A stretch of 36,312 bases of DNA from Bacteroidota bacterium (lineage in GTDB: Bacteria; Bacteroidota; Bacteroidia; Chitinophagales; Chitinophagaceae), in contig CAUJDL010000043.1 in the NCBI GenBank assembly GCA_963169635.1, forward strand, positions 1-36,312, written 5' to 3'. Positions 8,630 to 16,641 of the stretch are shown piece by piece; position 1 is the first letter of the stretch; each line of letters starts with the position of its first letter. The notes under the pieces are model-generated. The model searched no databases, had not been told where the DNA came from, and saw only the letters and a list, made by a program, of their open reading frames with translations. The position numbers were made by a program, and so were the translations under genes.

Positions 8630-9591
8630 ACATCTACATAAGGATATTGCTCTTTCAGCATTTTTGTTTTTTGAAAATATGTAGTCAGAAATTTTTTATG
8701 TTGTTCTGATGAAGGATTAAATGCTTTATGCTGATAAGCCAAATTAATATCTGTAATAATTTCTAACAACTGTTGTGTTTCATTATTCATACAAGCTTGT
8801 ACAAAACGCTCCCAAACATATTGTGTAGCATGATAATTAGGATGTACTAAATCTTCTGCATAAAATCTATAATCTCTTAAATCATCAATTACCAATTCAT
8901 AAGCAGGAAAATAATATAGCTTTGGTAAATGTTCTGTTAAGTAATGAACTGCTGAAATTAATGCTGCTTTACTTCTATTATTCTCTATAGCACCTTCTCT
9001 TAAATGCCTTACAGGACTAATTGTAAATATTACTTGAATATTAGGATTAAAAACACCTAACCTATCTAACATAGTACCTAATACAGTAATAATTTGTGCA
9101 GTGTCGGGTAATCTTTTTTCAAACCAATTAGCAGGTGCTTTATGATTGTTAGCAGCTACTGCACCTTTAGTAGCATTTAATGCATTTGCTGTTAATGTAT
9201 AAACCCATGCACTACCTAAAGTAATAAAAATATAATCGGCTTTTTTTAAAAATGAATGTGCTTGTTGGGTTGATGTATTTATTTTTTGTAAAGCATCATC
9301 TGCAGTAATACCAGAAAATCTGCTATGATGTTGCCAACTATGCCATGCTTCGTTGTACTTAAAAATATCGTTAATGGTATATTGTTTATTTTCTATAATA
9401 TTAATAATAGCTTCTGCTACACTTACAGGATTAAATAAAATTCCATTAGGATTTTCAAGTATAGAAAATTTATGCTTCTTTAATTTTTCTCCAATATTTT
9501 CTGTAAAGCAAGAGCCAATTAAAAAAAGTTTGTGATGATGTGTAATAGATGGCTTTAAAGGTTGTATATCAAATTCGCTTCTAAATTTCAT
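8599..9591 (-). CDS. GSCFA-domain protein (SGNH-like hydrolase fold)
   Basis: This 330-aa cytoplasmic protein carries the signature of the GSCFA family near its N-terminus: LFLIGSCFTENIG, with G26-S27-C28-F29. The family is related to SGNH/GDSL esterases, in which the Ser of that block is the expected nucleophile, and a late DLVHPNYHATQYVWERF segment would supply the Asp/His pair. Other conserved pieces are NPNGILFNPVSVAEAI, ITLGSAWVY and FTISPVRHLREG. No signal peptide is seen. Its substrate is not known; acyl-ester hydrolysis is an inference from the fold. It is convergent with the T9SS cargo gene and is preceded by a TATCTTTG box only 4 nt before the ATG. Confidence 0.9.
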   Translation of the reverse strand: MKFRSEFDIQPLKPSITHHHKLFLIGSCFTENIGEKLKKHKFSILENPNGILFNPVSVAEAIINIIENKQYTINDIFKYNEAWHSWQHHSRFSGITADDALQKINTSTQQAHSFLKKADYIFITLGSAWVYTLTANALNATKGAVAANNHKAPANWFEKRLPDTAQIITVLGTMLDRLGVFNPNIQVIFTISPVRHLREGAIENNRSKAALISAVHYLTEHLPKLYYFPAYELVIDDLRDYRFYAEDLVHPNYHATQYVWERFVQACMNNETQQLLEIITDINLAYQHKAFNPSSEQHKKFLTTYFQKTKMLKEQYPYVDVEKELAHFTI

Positions 9592-9595
9592 GTTG

Positions 9596-9603
9596 CAAAG
9601 ATA
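9596..9603 (-). promoter_or_regulatory. -7 promoter box almost abutting the GSCFA gene start
   Basis: Read on the minus strand this is TATCTTTG, a perfect TAnnTTTG box, ending 4 nt before the ATG at 9591. The expected start of transcription would fall at or beside the start codon, so the mRNA may be leaderless or have only a few untranslated bases. No good TTG -33 element is seen. Confidence 0.45.
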
Positions 9604-9647
9604 CCAACATGCAATATTTTATTGAAAGTTATCGTAGTAATAAATTA

Positions 9648-12050
9648 TCAATTCTTTTTTTGCAAAACAGCTTTAGGCTTAGGATTATCATTAGGCTTTG
9701 TTGCAGGTTGTTGAATATCTGTTTTAGTTTTTTTACCAGATTTATTTGTATCAGAATTATGATGTATAGGTTGTTCATAATGATTCTTTATTTCTTCTTG
9801 TTCATTATAATCATCATCACCATATTCAGAGCTAGAGCCTGCACCAGCATCTTCAACTTCGCCACCTGGTATAGGTACAAAGCCACTAATACCATCAATA
9901 ATAATATCATTATCCATAGATTCTGGTTTTGCAAAAGTGCTAGTAACATCTAAACCACAATCAGGATCTTTACTTGCTTTACTATAAAAGTATGCCCAAA
10001 TAGGTAATGCAGCAGAAGAACCTTGACCAATAGCAGTAGAGTTAAAACGAATAAATCTATCATCGCAACCAACCCATGCACCTGCTAATAATTGTGGTGT
10101 ATAGCCCATAAACCAAGCATCACTATTATCATTTGTAGTACCTGTTTTTCCTGCTATTTCGCCTTGTACATTATAACCCCACATTCTTCTTCCTGTACCA
10201 AATTTTATTACACCTTCCATCATTTTAATTATAGAGTAAGCAGTAATATCGCTAATAACTTCTTTTCTTTCTGGAATAAAAGTTTCTAAAACATTGCCAT
10301 TTCTATCTTCTATTCTAGTAATAAACATAGGTTTTACATTAAAGCCTCTTCCAGGAAACATGGTATAGCCTTGCATCATTTCAAATAAAGAAATTTCGCA
10401 TGCACCTAATGCAATACTTGGATAAGGTTCTAACTTAGTTTTAAAATCGCAGCGTTTTAAAAAATCTACAAAACGTCTGGCACCATTATTACCTGAATTG
10501 TCTAATTGTTTTATAATATATGCAGATGCACAGTTTCTAGAAAATGCTAATGCTTGTGCCATAGGCATTGTAGAGCCTGTACATGTTTTGCTTGTAGCAG
10601 GTACTAAACCATAAGATCCAAATCTTTGTTGTACATCTTGTACCATAGATGTAGGTGTAAAGCCTGCTTCTTCAATAGCTAATCCATACAGTAAAGGTTT
10701 AATAGTAGAGCCAACTTGACGTTTAGTATTAAAGTTTACATGGTCGTACTTAAAGTTTTTAAAGTCTATACCACCAACCCAAGCTTTTACTTCGCCAGTA
10801 ATAGGGTCCATAACCATAAAACCAGCTTGTAACATTTGCCTATGATATTTTATAGAATCGTAAGGAGTCATTACTGTGTCAGCTTCTCTTTTATTATTCC
10901 ACGAAAAAATTTTCATTTTAGTTTTTTCATGAAAGCTTTTAATTATCGTAGCTTCATCTGCACCTTCTGCTAACATATTTTTCCATCTATCACTTTGCTT
11001 CATAGCTGCTTCTAATACATTTTCTCTTCCTTTCCAAACACTACCAGATTTTATATTACCTTGTTGGTCTAAATATTTTTGCATACTGCTTATATGCTTA
11101 TCAACTGCATCTTCTGCATATTGTTGCATTTTAGGATTAATGGTTGTATAAATTTTTAAACCATCTCTATATAAGTCGTAATTTTTACCATTTGATTTTT
11201 TATTTTCTTTACACCACTTTTTTAATTCCTCACCTAAAATCATTCTAAAGTAAGGACCTAATCCAGCATTTTCATCTAATTTTTTATAGTGTAAATCTAT
11301 AGGTTGAAGTTTTAAAGTATCGTAAGCAGCTTTAGCTAACTTATTATTTTTTACCATCTGATTCATTACTACATTACGTCTTTCAAAAGATTTATTATAG
11401 TTACGACGAGGGTTGTATAATGTAGAGCCTTTAAGCATACCAATTAACACAGCAGCTTCTTTTACATTTAACTGACTTGGGTCTTTTTGAAAAAATGTTC
11501 TAGCAGCATTTCTAATGCCATATACATTATCACTAAAAGCCACTGTATTTAAATAAATAGTTACTATTTCTTCTTTAGTAAAATTTCTTTCTAACTTAAC
11601 AGCAATAATTGCTTCTTTTACTTTTTGAATACTTCTAACAAAAAAATTACGAGTAGCCCAATTATCTGTAAATAAATTTTTAGCAGTTTGCATTGTTATA
11701 GTACTTGCACCACCATCTTTACCTAAACCTACAAATGCTCTGCCCAATGCTCTTAAATCTATACCACTATGATTATAAAAACGTTCGTCTTCTGTAGAAA
11801 TTACTGCATCTAAAACTGGTGTAGCAATATCTTTATACTCAACATTTATTCTATCTTGTAAATAATATTTACCCATTAAAGAACCATCTTGTGCATATAC
11901 CTGACTACTTAAAGATGCAGATGGATTTTGTATATCTTCTATATCTGGCATTTTACCAAACACACCCCAATTACATAAAAGTAAAAAGAGTATTGTAAAA
12001 AGAATACTGCCTAAAGTTAATCTCCAAACTATTTTTACAGATTTTTTCAT
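9648..12050 (-). CDS. Class A penicillin-binding protein 1A (transglycosylase/transpeptidase)
   Basis: This is a bifunctional peptidoglycan synthase of the inner membrane, 800 aa from the ATG at 12050. An open frame continues two codons upstream to a TTG, but the ATG is the better start and precedes a normal short cytoplasmic tail. One membrane helix lies at about residues 9-28. The GT51 transglycosylase domain has STEDERFYNHSG with catalytic Glu87 and GGASTITMQTAKN. The transpeptidase domain has S-T-I-K with nucleophile Ser448, S-R-N at 504-506 and K-T-G-T starting at 635, so all penicillin-binding motifs are intact. The last 70 residues are a low-complexity charged tail (DDDYNEQEE, then Lys/Pro-rich). 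It lies 22 nt after the PorW/SprE-like gene on the same strand, so both are probably cotranscribed. Confidence 0.95.
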   Translation of the reverse strand: MKKSVKIVWRLTLGSILFTILFLLLCNWGVFGKMPDIEDIQNPSASLSSQVYAQDGSLMGKYYLQDRINVEYKDIATPVLDAVISTEDERFYNHSGIDLRALGRAFVGLGKDGGASTITMQTAKNLFTDNWATRNFFVRSIQKVKEAIIAVKLERNFTKEEIVTIYLNTVAFSDNVYGIRNAARTFFQKDPSQLNVKEAAVLIGMLKGSTLYNPRRNYNKSFERRNVVMNQMVKNNKLAKAAYDTLKLQPIDLHYKKLDENAGLGPYFRMILGEELKKWCKENKKSNGKNYDLYRDGLKIYTTINPKMQQYAEDAVDKHISSMQKYLDQQGNIKSGSVWKGRENVLEAAMKQSDRWKNMLAEGADEATIIKSFHEKTKMKIFSWNNKREADTVMTPYDSIKYHRQMLQAGFMVMDPITGEVKAWVGGIDFKNFKYDHVNFNTKRQVGSTIKPLLYGLAIEEAGFTPTSMVQDVQQRFGSYGLVPATSKTCTGSTMPMAQALAFSRNCASAYIIKQLDNSGNNGARRFVDFLKRCDFKTKLEPYPSIALGACEISLFEMMQGYTMFPGRGFNVKPMFITRIEDRNGNVLETFIPERKEVISDITAYSIIKMMEGVIKFGTGRRMWGYNVQGEIAGKTGTTNDNSDAWFMGYTPQLLAGAWVGCDDRFIRFNSTAIGQGSSAALPIWAYFYSKASKDPDCGLDVTSTFAKPESMDNDIIIDGISGFVPIPGGEVEDAGAGSSSEYGDDDYNEQEEIKNHYEQPIHHNSDTNKSGKKTKTDIQQPATKPNDNPKPKAVLQKKN

Positions 12051-12072
12051 GTGCAATAAAAACTATTTTATA

Positions 12073-15000
12073 TTAAAAACTATCTGGTAAAATTTGATGT
12101 ATAAAATCAATATACTCGTTTAATTTTTTATTTTCTTTTAGTAAGTTAAAGTTAGCAATACTTATTAAACTGTATTTGTATTTATTAGTAGGAATCCAAG
12201 AAATAATACGAGATGCAGCTTGTGGTTTTACAATATTATAATATGCTAATGCTTTTTCTGTATTATCAAAAATGCCAAAAAGTAATAAAGTATTTTCATC
12301 ATCTAACTGATGTTGTATAATATCAATTTTTTTGTTATAAAATTTTTGACGATGAAACTGTGCAAAAGATTCTTTAGACTCTTTAATAAATACATTATCT
12401 ACTTTATTAAACACTAACATAATGTACTGAGGCTCTAAAGGCACAAAATTAAAAATGCTTTTTTTAACTTCTACAGTTGTAGGGTTAGTTATTTCTTTGT
12501 CTTTAGTTTTATCTGGTGCTTCTTTTGTTTTATCTTCTTTTTTTTCTTTTTTTGTTACAATAGTTGTTTCATCATCGTTATCAGAAGCATCTACTCTTTT
12601 AGTTACAGGTTCATCTTCTCTTTCAATAACTAATTTGGTTAAATAATCTTCAATTTCTTTTCTTCTTTTTAATACATCTATCATTGTGGTAGCTTTAGCG
12701 ACTAATGAAGATTTTGGATCTAATTTTATTAACTCTTGTAAAATACTGATAGCAGTAGAATCATCTTTTTGTTTTACATAATAAATTGCTTCTATAAATA
12801 ACAATTGTGGTGTCCAATAATTTTTACTATATACCGAATCTGCTTTTGCTTTTGCAGTTTTAGCTTCTTCAAATTTACCTTCTATAAATAAATGATAAAT
12901 TGATTCATAAGTTTTTGTAGCTGCATTATTTTTTTCTTCTTCTGCTGTTGGCTTTCCTTTATTTTCAATAGTTTTAGTAAATTCTCCTTCAGGAAATAAT
13001 GTATGCAAAAGATTTAATACAGAATCTGCCTGATATTTTAATCCTAATTTAGTATAACAATAATAAAGGTTAAATAATGTTTTTTGTTTAGTAACAAACT
13101 CATCGTAACGATGCATTAAATCTTGATAGTTATTAATAGCATCTGCATACTCTGCTAAATTAATTTGAAAAGTTTCGCCATTTTGAAAAAGTGCAGCCTG
13201 AATTTTTGTGTGAGAATTATTCATTCTTTCTTCATCTAATGGTAGTTTGCTCATAAGTCCTTCAAAAGATATATCTTCTACATCATCTTCTTTTTCTTTT
13301 TTATCTTTTTCTTTAGTACCACCATCTTTTGCTGTTTTTTTTGTAGAACCTATATCATCAATTTCATCAAAAGAATCTATAGCATCGCTTTTATCAAATT
13401 TTTTAGGCTTTTCTTTTTCTGCACTTGATTCAATAGCTGATTGTCGTCTCCAATTATCTACATTTTGTCTTTTACCCCATTTAGCTTTAAACTCACTATA
13501 GCCTTTAGATTTAAGTGTATTATTAGAGAAATACCATTCTCCTTTAGTATCTGTTGAAAATAAATCTATCTCTTTAGCATCTGTAGTTGTGGTAGAGCCA
13601 TAAGAAGTTTCTTCATCACCACTTCCTTTTAATCCTTTTTCTTTTCTTAATTTTTTTACTAACTTTTTTATATAAGCATTTCTTTCTGCTTCTGGCATTT
13701 TTGCTACTCTTTGCAAGCTATCTTCTCGTTGAATTAATAAAATATTATCTGCAATAATTTTTAATGCAGGTTTGCGTAAGTTAATAATACTAATAGTTCC
13801 ACTGTCTAATGAAATAGCATCTGCAATATTTACACTATCATAAAATGAGTGTGCCTGAATAAAATAATTTCTGTTATAATTTAAATCGGCCAAAGCAAGA
13901 AAACTTAATGCTTTTTGTTGTTTATTATTTATATTATACTTTACACTTTTTAGTAAATAGTTTTGTGCTGCATCTAAATTATTTCTTTGCATTTCTAAAT
14001 CTGCAATAGCATAATAAACAATATCTCTATAATCTGTATATCTATCTTTTTTGGCAAGTTTTAATAGTTGGTTAATGTGTTCTTGTAAAGCATTTTCTTT
14101 ATTGCTTGTTGCAAGACTTACAATATTTAATCTTGCATAAATTTCCATTAAAGGGTCTGATGTATGTTTAATAGAATTTTCAAACATTTTTATTGCCAAG
14201 CTATCATTTGTACCTAATTGATACAATTGACCAGCAAGAAATTCCCATCTTGCTTTTTCTAATCTTGTAGGTGCATTATTTAATGCAAGTTGTAAATGAG
14301 CAGCAGCACTATCATAATTTTCTTGCTTATAATACCAATAAGCAATCATTTCGTGCAAATCTGTTTTTAATCTTTTAGGAAAATATGGATCGTGGCTTAT
14401 GATACCAATTAAACCTGCTGCTTCGCCTAATAAATCTTGCTCTAAATAATTTCTTATTTGCCAAATAAAACCATCATTTCTGCTAGGTGGTTTAGAAGTC
14501 ATCTTTTTCCAAAGATTTCTTTTTTCTTTAGTAGAAATTGTAAATACACCTTGTGTTTTACTTGCATTACTACCTACAGGTACATCATAACCATCATCTT
14601 TAGGAGCATATACATAATTAATGTATTGAAAGCAACCAGCAGCACTATCAAAATCTTTTCTGTACAAATAAGCTTTGCCTAATAATAAATATAAATTATC
14701 TATCCAATCATTTCTTAAATCGTGTAATAAAATACCTGCAGTACATTTATAAATTACAGAATCTAAATCGTCTTTAGAAGTTGCTGTTGCATCTAAAGTA
14801 TAATTATAAAATGGTAATAATTTAGTATAATCATTTTTATATGCCAATTTAGCTCTGTCTAATATATCATTTAATTTGTTATAAGCATTAAAATGATAAT
14901 TAAAATGAGTATAAGTATTTTGTGTAATTCGGCGAAGGATAGTAAATTTTTTTTCTGTTGATTTTTCTGAACCTAATTTTCTTTCTTGATAGCGTTTAGG

Positions 15001-15102
15001 CTTCTCTTTTTCCAAATCAACACTTGTATTGGGCTGAGCAATAGCACCCCAATATGTTACTAATAAAAAAGTGGTAAATACAATTCTTACAATAAAAGAC
15101 AT
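12073..15102 (-). CDS. Large TPR protein, T9SS component PorW/SprE-like
   Basis: This is a 1009-aa exported TPR protein resembling PorW/SprE, a periplasmic component needed for type IX secretion and gliding in Bacteroidota. An N-terminal signal (residues 2-22, SFIVRIVFTTFLLVTYWGAIA) is followed by a start similar to that family, NTYTHFNYHFNAYNKLNDIL, and many TPR-like helix pairs at about 75-450 and 640-810. A variable Lys/Asp/Glu-rich region separates them (about 540-640), and a second highly charged linker is at about 845-900. The C-terminal domain (FVPLEPQYIMLVFN ... LLLFGIFDNTEKALAYYNIV) matches the family's end domain. SprE/PorW is usually a lipoprotein, but no Cys follows this signal, so it would be soluble or anchored otherwise. 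The nearby T9SS cargo genes fit. The family call is inferred from recognition, not from a search. Confidence 0.65.
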   Translation of the reverse strand: MSFIVRIVFTTFLLVTYWGAIAQPNTSVDLEKEKPKRYQERKLGSEKSTEKKFTILRRITQNTYTHFNYHFNAYNKLNDILDRAKLAYKNDYTKLLPFYNYTLDATATSKDDLDSVIYKCTAGILLHDLRNDWIDNLYLLLGKAYLYRKDFDSAAGCFQYINYVYAPKDDGYDVPVGSNASKTQGVFTISTKEKRNLWKKMTSKPPSRNDGFIWQIRNYLEQDLLGEAAGLIGIISHDPYFPKRLKTDLHEMIAYWYYKQENYDSAAAHLQLALNNAPTRLEKARWEFLAGQLYQLGTNDSLAIKMFENSIKHTSDPLMEIYARLNIVSLATSNKENALQEHINQLLKLAKKDRYTDYRDIVYYAIADLEMQRNNLDAAQNYLLKSVKYNINNKQQKALSFLALADLNYNRNYFIQAHSFYDSVNIADAISLDSGTISIINLRKPALKIIADNILLIQREDSLQRVAKMPEAERNAYIKKLVKKLRKEKGLKGSGDEETSYGSTTTTDAKEIDLFSTDTKGEWYFSNNTLKSKGYSEFKAKWGKRQNVDNWRRQSAIESSAEKEKPKKFDKSDAIDSFDEIDDIGSTKKTAKDGGTKEKDKKEKEDDVEDISFEGLMSKLPLDEERMNNSHTKIQAALFQNGETFQINLAEYADAINNYQDLMHRYDEFVTKQKTLFNLYYCYTKLGLKYQADSVLNLLHTLFPEGEFTKTIENKGKPTAEEEKNNAATKTYESIYHLFIEGKFEEAKTAKAKADSVYSKNYWTPQLLFIEAIYYVKQKDDSTAISILQELIKLDPKSSLVAKATTMIDVLKRRKEIEDYLTKLVIEREDEPVTKRVDASDNDDETTIVTKKEKKEDKTKEAPDKTKDKEITNPTTVEVKKSIFNFVPLEPQYIMLVFNKVDNVFIKESKESFAQFHRQKFYNKKIDIIQHQLDDENTLLLFGIFDNTEKALAYYNIVKPQAASRIISWIPTNKYKYSLISIANFNLLKENKKLNEYIDFIHQILPDSF

Positions 15103-15129
15103 ACAATTATCAATTCTTCATTTATGTTA

Positions 15130-15137
15130 CAAACATA
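15130..15137 (-). promoter_or_regulatory. -7 promoter box for the PorW/SprE-like gene
   Basis: On the minus strand this reads TATGTTTG, a perfect TAnnTTTG match 27 nt upstream of the ATG at 15102. No good TTG element is found at the usual 18-20 nt distance. The divergent gene at 15222 has a weaker box, TACCTTTA at 15194-15201, so the 119-nt gap probably holds back-to-back promoters. Confidence 0.45.
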
Positions 15138-15221
15138 AGCAGTTAAAAGTACAAGAATTTTATAAATTTAAGTGTAGTAATTAAGCTATATTATTACCTT
15201 TAATTTCAATTTAACAATAAC

Positions 15222-15617
15222 ATGGATAAAGTAAAGCAAGAAAGTACCTTTAAGAAATTACAAAATAATTACAGGCTTGTAATTACCAATGATGATACTT
15301 ATGAAGAAATTGCTACTTTTAAACTTAGCAGATTGAGTGTTTATATAGGTTTTAGCAGTTTAATTGTATTAATGATTGGCTTTACTGTAGCCCTAATTGC
15401 TTATACTCCATTAAAATATTATATACCCGGATATGGCGAAAGAAAAAGTAAAGAAAATTTGCAAATGTTAAAAATGCGTACCGATTCTTTAGAAAAAGCC
15501 ATTCATTATAAAGACCAATATTTAGAAAGTGTAAAAAAAGTACTTATTGGTAATACCCCAAATCTTAGAGATACTGTACCTATTAAAGTAGAGAAAAGAG
15601 AAATATCTACCTATTAA
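15222..15617 (+). CDS. Single-pass membrane protein like the N-terminus of Bacteroidota M23 peptidases, no peptidase domain
   Basis: This 131-aa protein resembles the N-terminal part of the M23-family (LytM-like) peptidases of Bacteroidota: a cytoplasmic NNYRLVITNDDTYEEIATFKL segment, one membrane helix at about residues 39-62 (YIGFSSLIVLMIGFTVALIA), the YTPLKYYIPGYG motif just outside the membrane, then a short coiled-coil-like segment (about 75-110) with heptad spacing. The frame then stops at a clean TAA, and the metallopeptidase domain (HxG...HxH) is absent both here and in the following 24 nt. The next gene is unrelated, so nothing remains of a lost C-terminus. It may be a natural stand-alone membrane/coiled-coil protein that partners a peptidase elsewhere, or a stably truncated relative. 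It is divergent from the PorW/SprE-like gene. Confidence 0.75.
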   Translation: MDKVKQESTFKKLQNNYRLVITNDDTYEEIATFKLSRLSVYIGFSSLIVLMIGFTVALIAYTPLKYYIPGYGERKSKENLQMLKMRTDSLEKAIHYKDQYLESVKKVLIGNTPNLRDTVPIKVEKREISTY

Positions 15618-15641
15618 AAATGTAGCATTTATTTTTGGGCT

Positions 15642-16628
15642 ATGAGTTGGTTAAAAGTAGAAAGTTTAAGTAAAAATATACATCAATCCATAATTGTAAA
15701 TAATATAAGTTTTACACAAAGTAAAGGCGAAAAAATTGTATTTGCTGGTACTACAGGTTCTGGCAAAACTACTTTACTAAAAATGATTGCAGGGTTAATA
15801 CAACCTACAAAGGGTTTTATTTTTTTTGATGGAAAAAGAGTAAAAGGTGCAGATGAACAATTATTGCCAGGTCATAAACAAATAGCTTATTTAAGTCAGC
15901 ATTTTGAGTTGAGGAATAATTATATTGTTCAAGATTTATTAGATGTTTATAATAAAGTATTGCAAGATGAAGCAGATAATATTTACAACATTTGTAAAAT
16001 AAATCATTTGCTTAAAAGAAAAACTAATGAGCTATCTGGTGGAGAAAAACAAAGAATTGCTTTAGCTTGTCAGTTAGTTACAAATCCTACATTATTATTG
16101 TTAGATGAGCCTTTCTCTAACTTAGATATGTTTCATAAAAAAATAATGAAACAAGTAATTAACGATGTAAGTACACAATTAAATATTAGTTGTATAAAAG
16201 CCTCTCATGATTGGGAAGATATTTTACCTTGGGCAGATACTATTTATATACTTCAAGAAGGAAAAATTATACAACAAGGCAGTGCTAAAGAAATTTACTA
16301 TTGCCCTATAAACGAGTATGCAGCAGCATTAAGTGGCGATTATAATTTAATAAATATAGACAATGCCAAAAATTTTAATTTACTATTAAATGATAAAACA
16401 AGGGGTAAAAAATTATTTATTCGTCCAGAAGAAATTATTATAGAACCTGCAGTAAATATTTTTCAACAAGAAAATATTGTAACCAATATTAGTTTTTATG
16501 GTAGTTATTATTTGTTAGATGTACAAATGAGTCATCAAACCATTCAGGTAAAAACTTTGCAAAATAATTTTACTGTTGGACAAAGAGTACTTTTATCTGC
16601 TAAAACAAAAGATGTTTGGTTTATATAA
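15642..16628 (+). CDS. ABC transporter ATP-binding protein with TOBE-like C-terminus, no permease nearby
   Basis: This is a complete ABC ATPase of the importer type (328 aa). Walker A is GTTGSGKT at residues 36-43, the Q-loop is YLSQHFEL at about 83-90, the signature LSGGE is at 131-135, Walker B LLLLDEP is at 151-157 and the switch His is 189 (ASHDW). After the nucleotide-binding domain, about residues 245-328 (FIRPEEIIIEP ... GSYYLLDVQM ... GQRVLLSAK) look like the TOBE domain of PotA/FbpC/ModC-type ATPases, which senses or binds substrate. Such proteins normally work with a permease and a binding protein, but neither is encoded next to it. The substrate cannot be assigned; spermidine, iron and molybdate systems share this architecture. 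It starts 24 nt after the preceding gene and converges on preA with 13 nt between stop codons. Confidence 0.85.
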   Translation: MSWLKVESLSKNIHQSIIVNNISFTQSKGEKIVFAGTTGSGKTTLLKMIAGLIQPTKGFIFFDGKRVKGADEQLLPGHKQIAYLSQHFELRNNYIVQDLLDVYNKVLQDEADNIYNICKINHLLKRKTNELSGGEKQRIALACQLVTNPTLLLLDEPFSNLDMFHKKIMKQVINDVSTQLNISCIKASHDWEDILPWADTIYILQEGKIIQQGSAKEIYYCPINEYAAALSGDYNLINIDNAKNFNLLLNDKTRGKKLFIRPEEIIIEPAVNIFQQENIVTNISFYGSYYLLDVQMSHQTIQVKTLQNNFTVGQRVLLSAKTKDVWFI

Positions 16629-16641
16629 TTTGTACCATAGT

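Noticed and set aside
9609-9953. 114-aa open frame on the + strand
   Set aside because: It lies antisense to the 3' end of the penicillin-binding protein gene, has low-complexity Ile/Phe-rich sequence, and no family resemblance; it is a shadow of the low-G+C coding strand.
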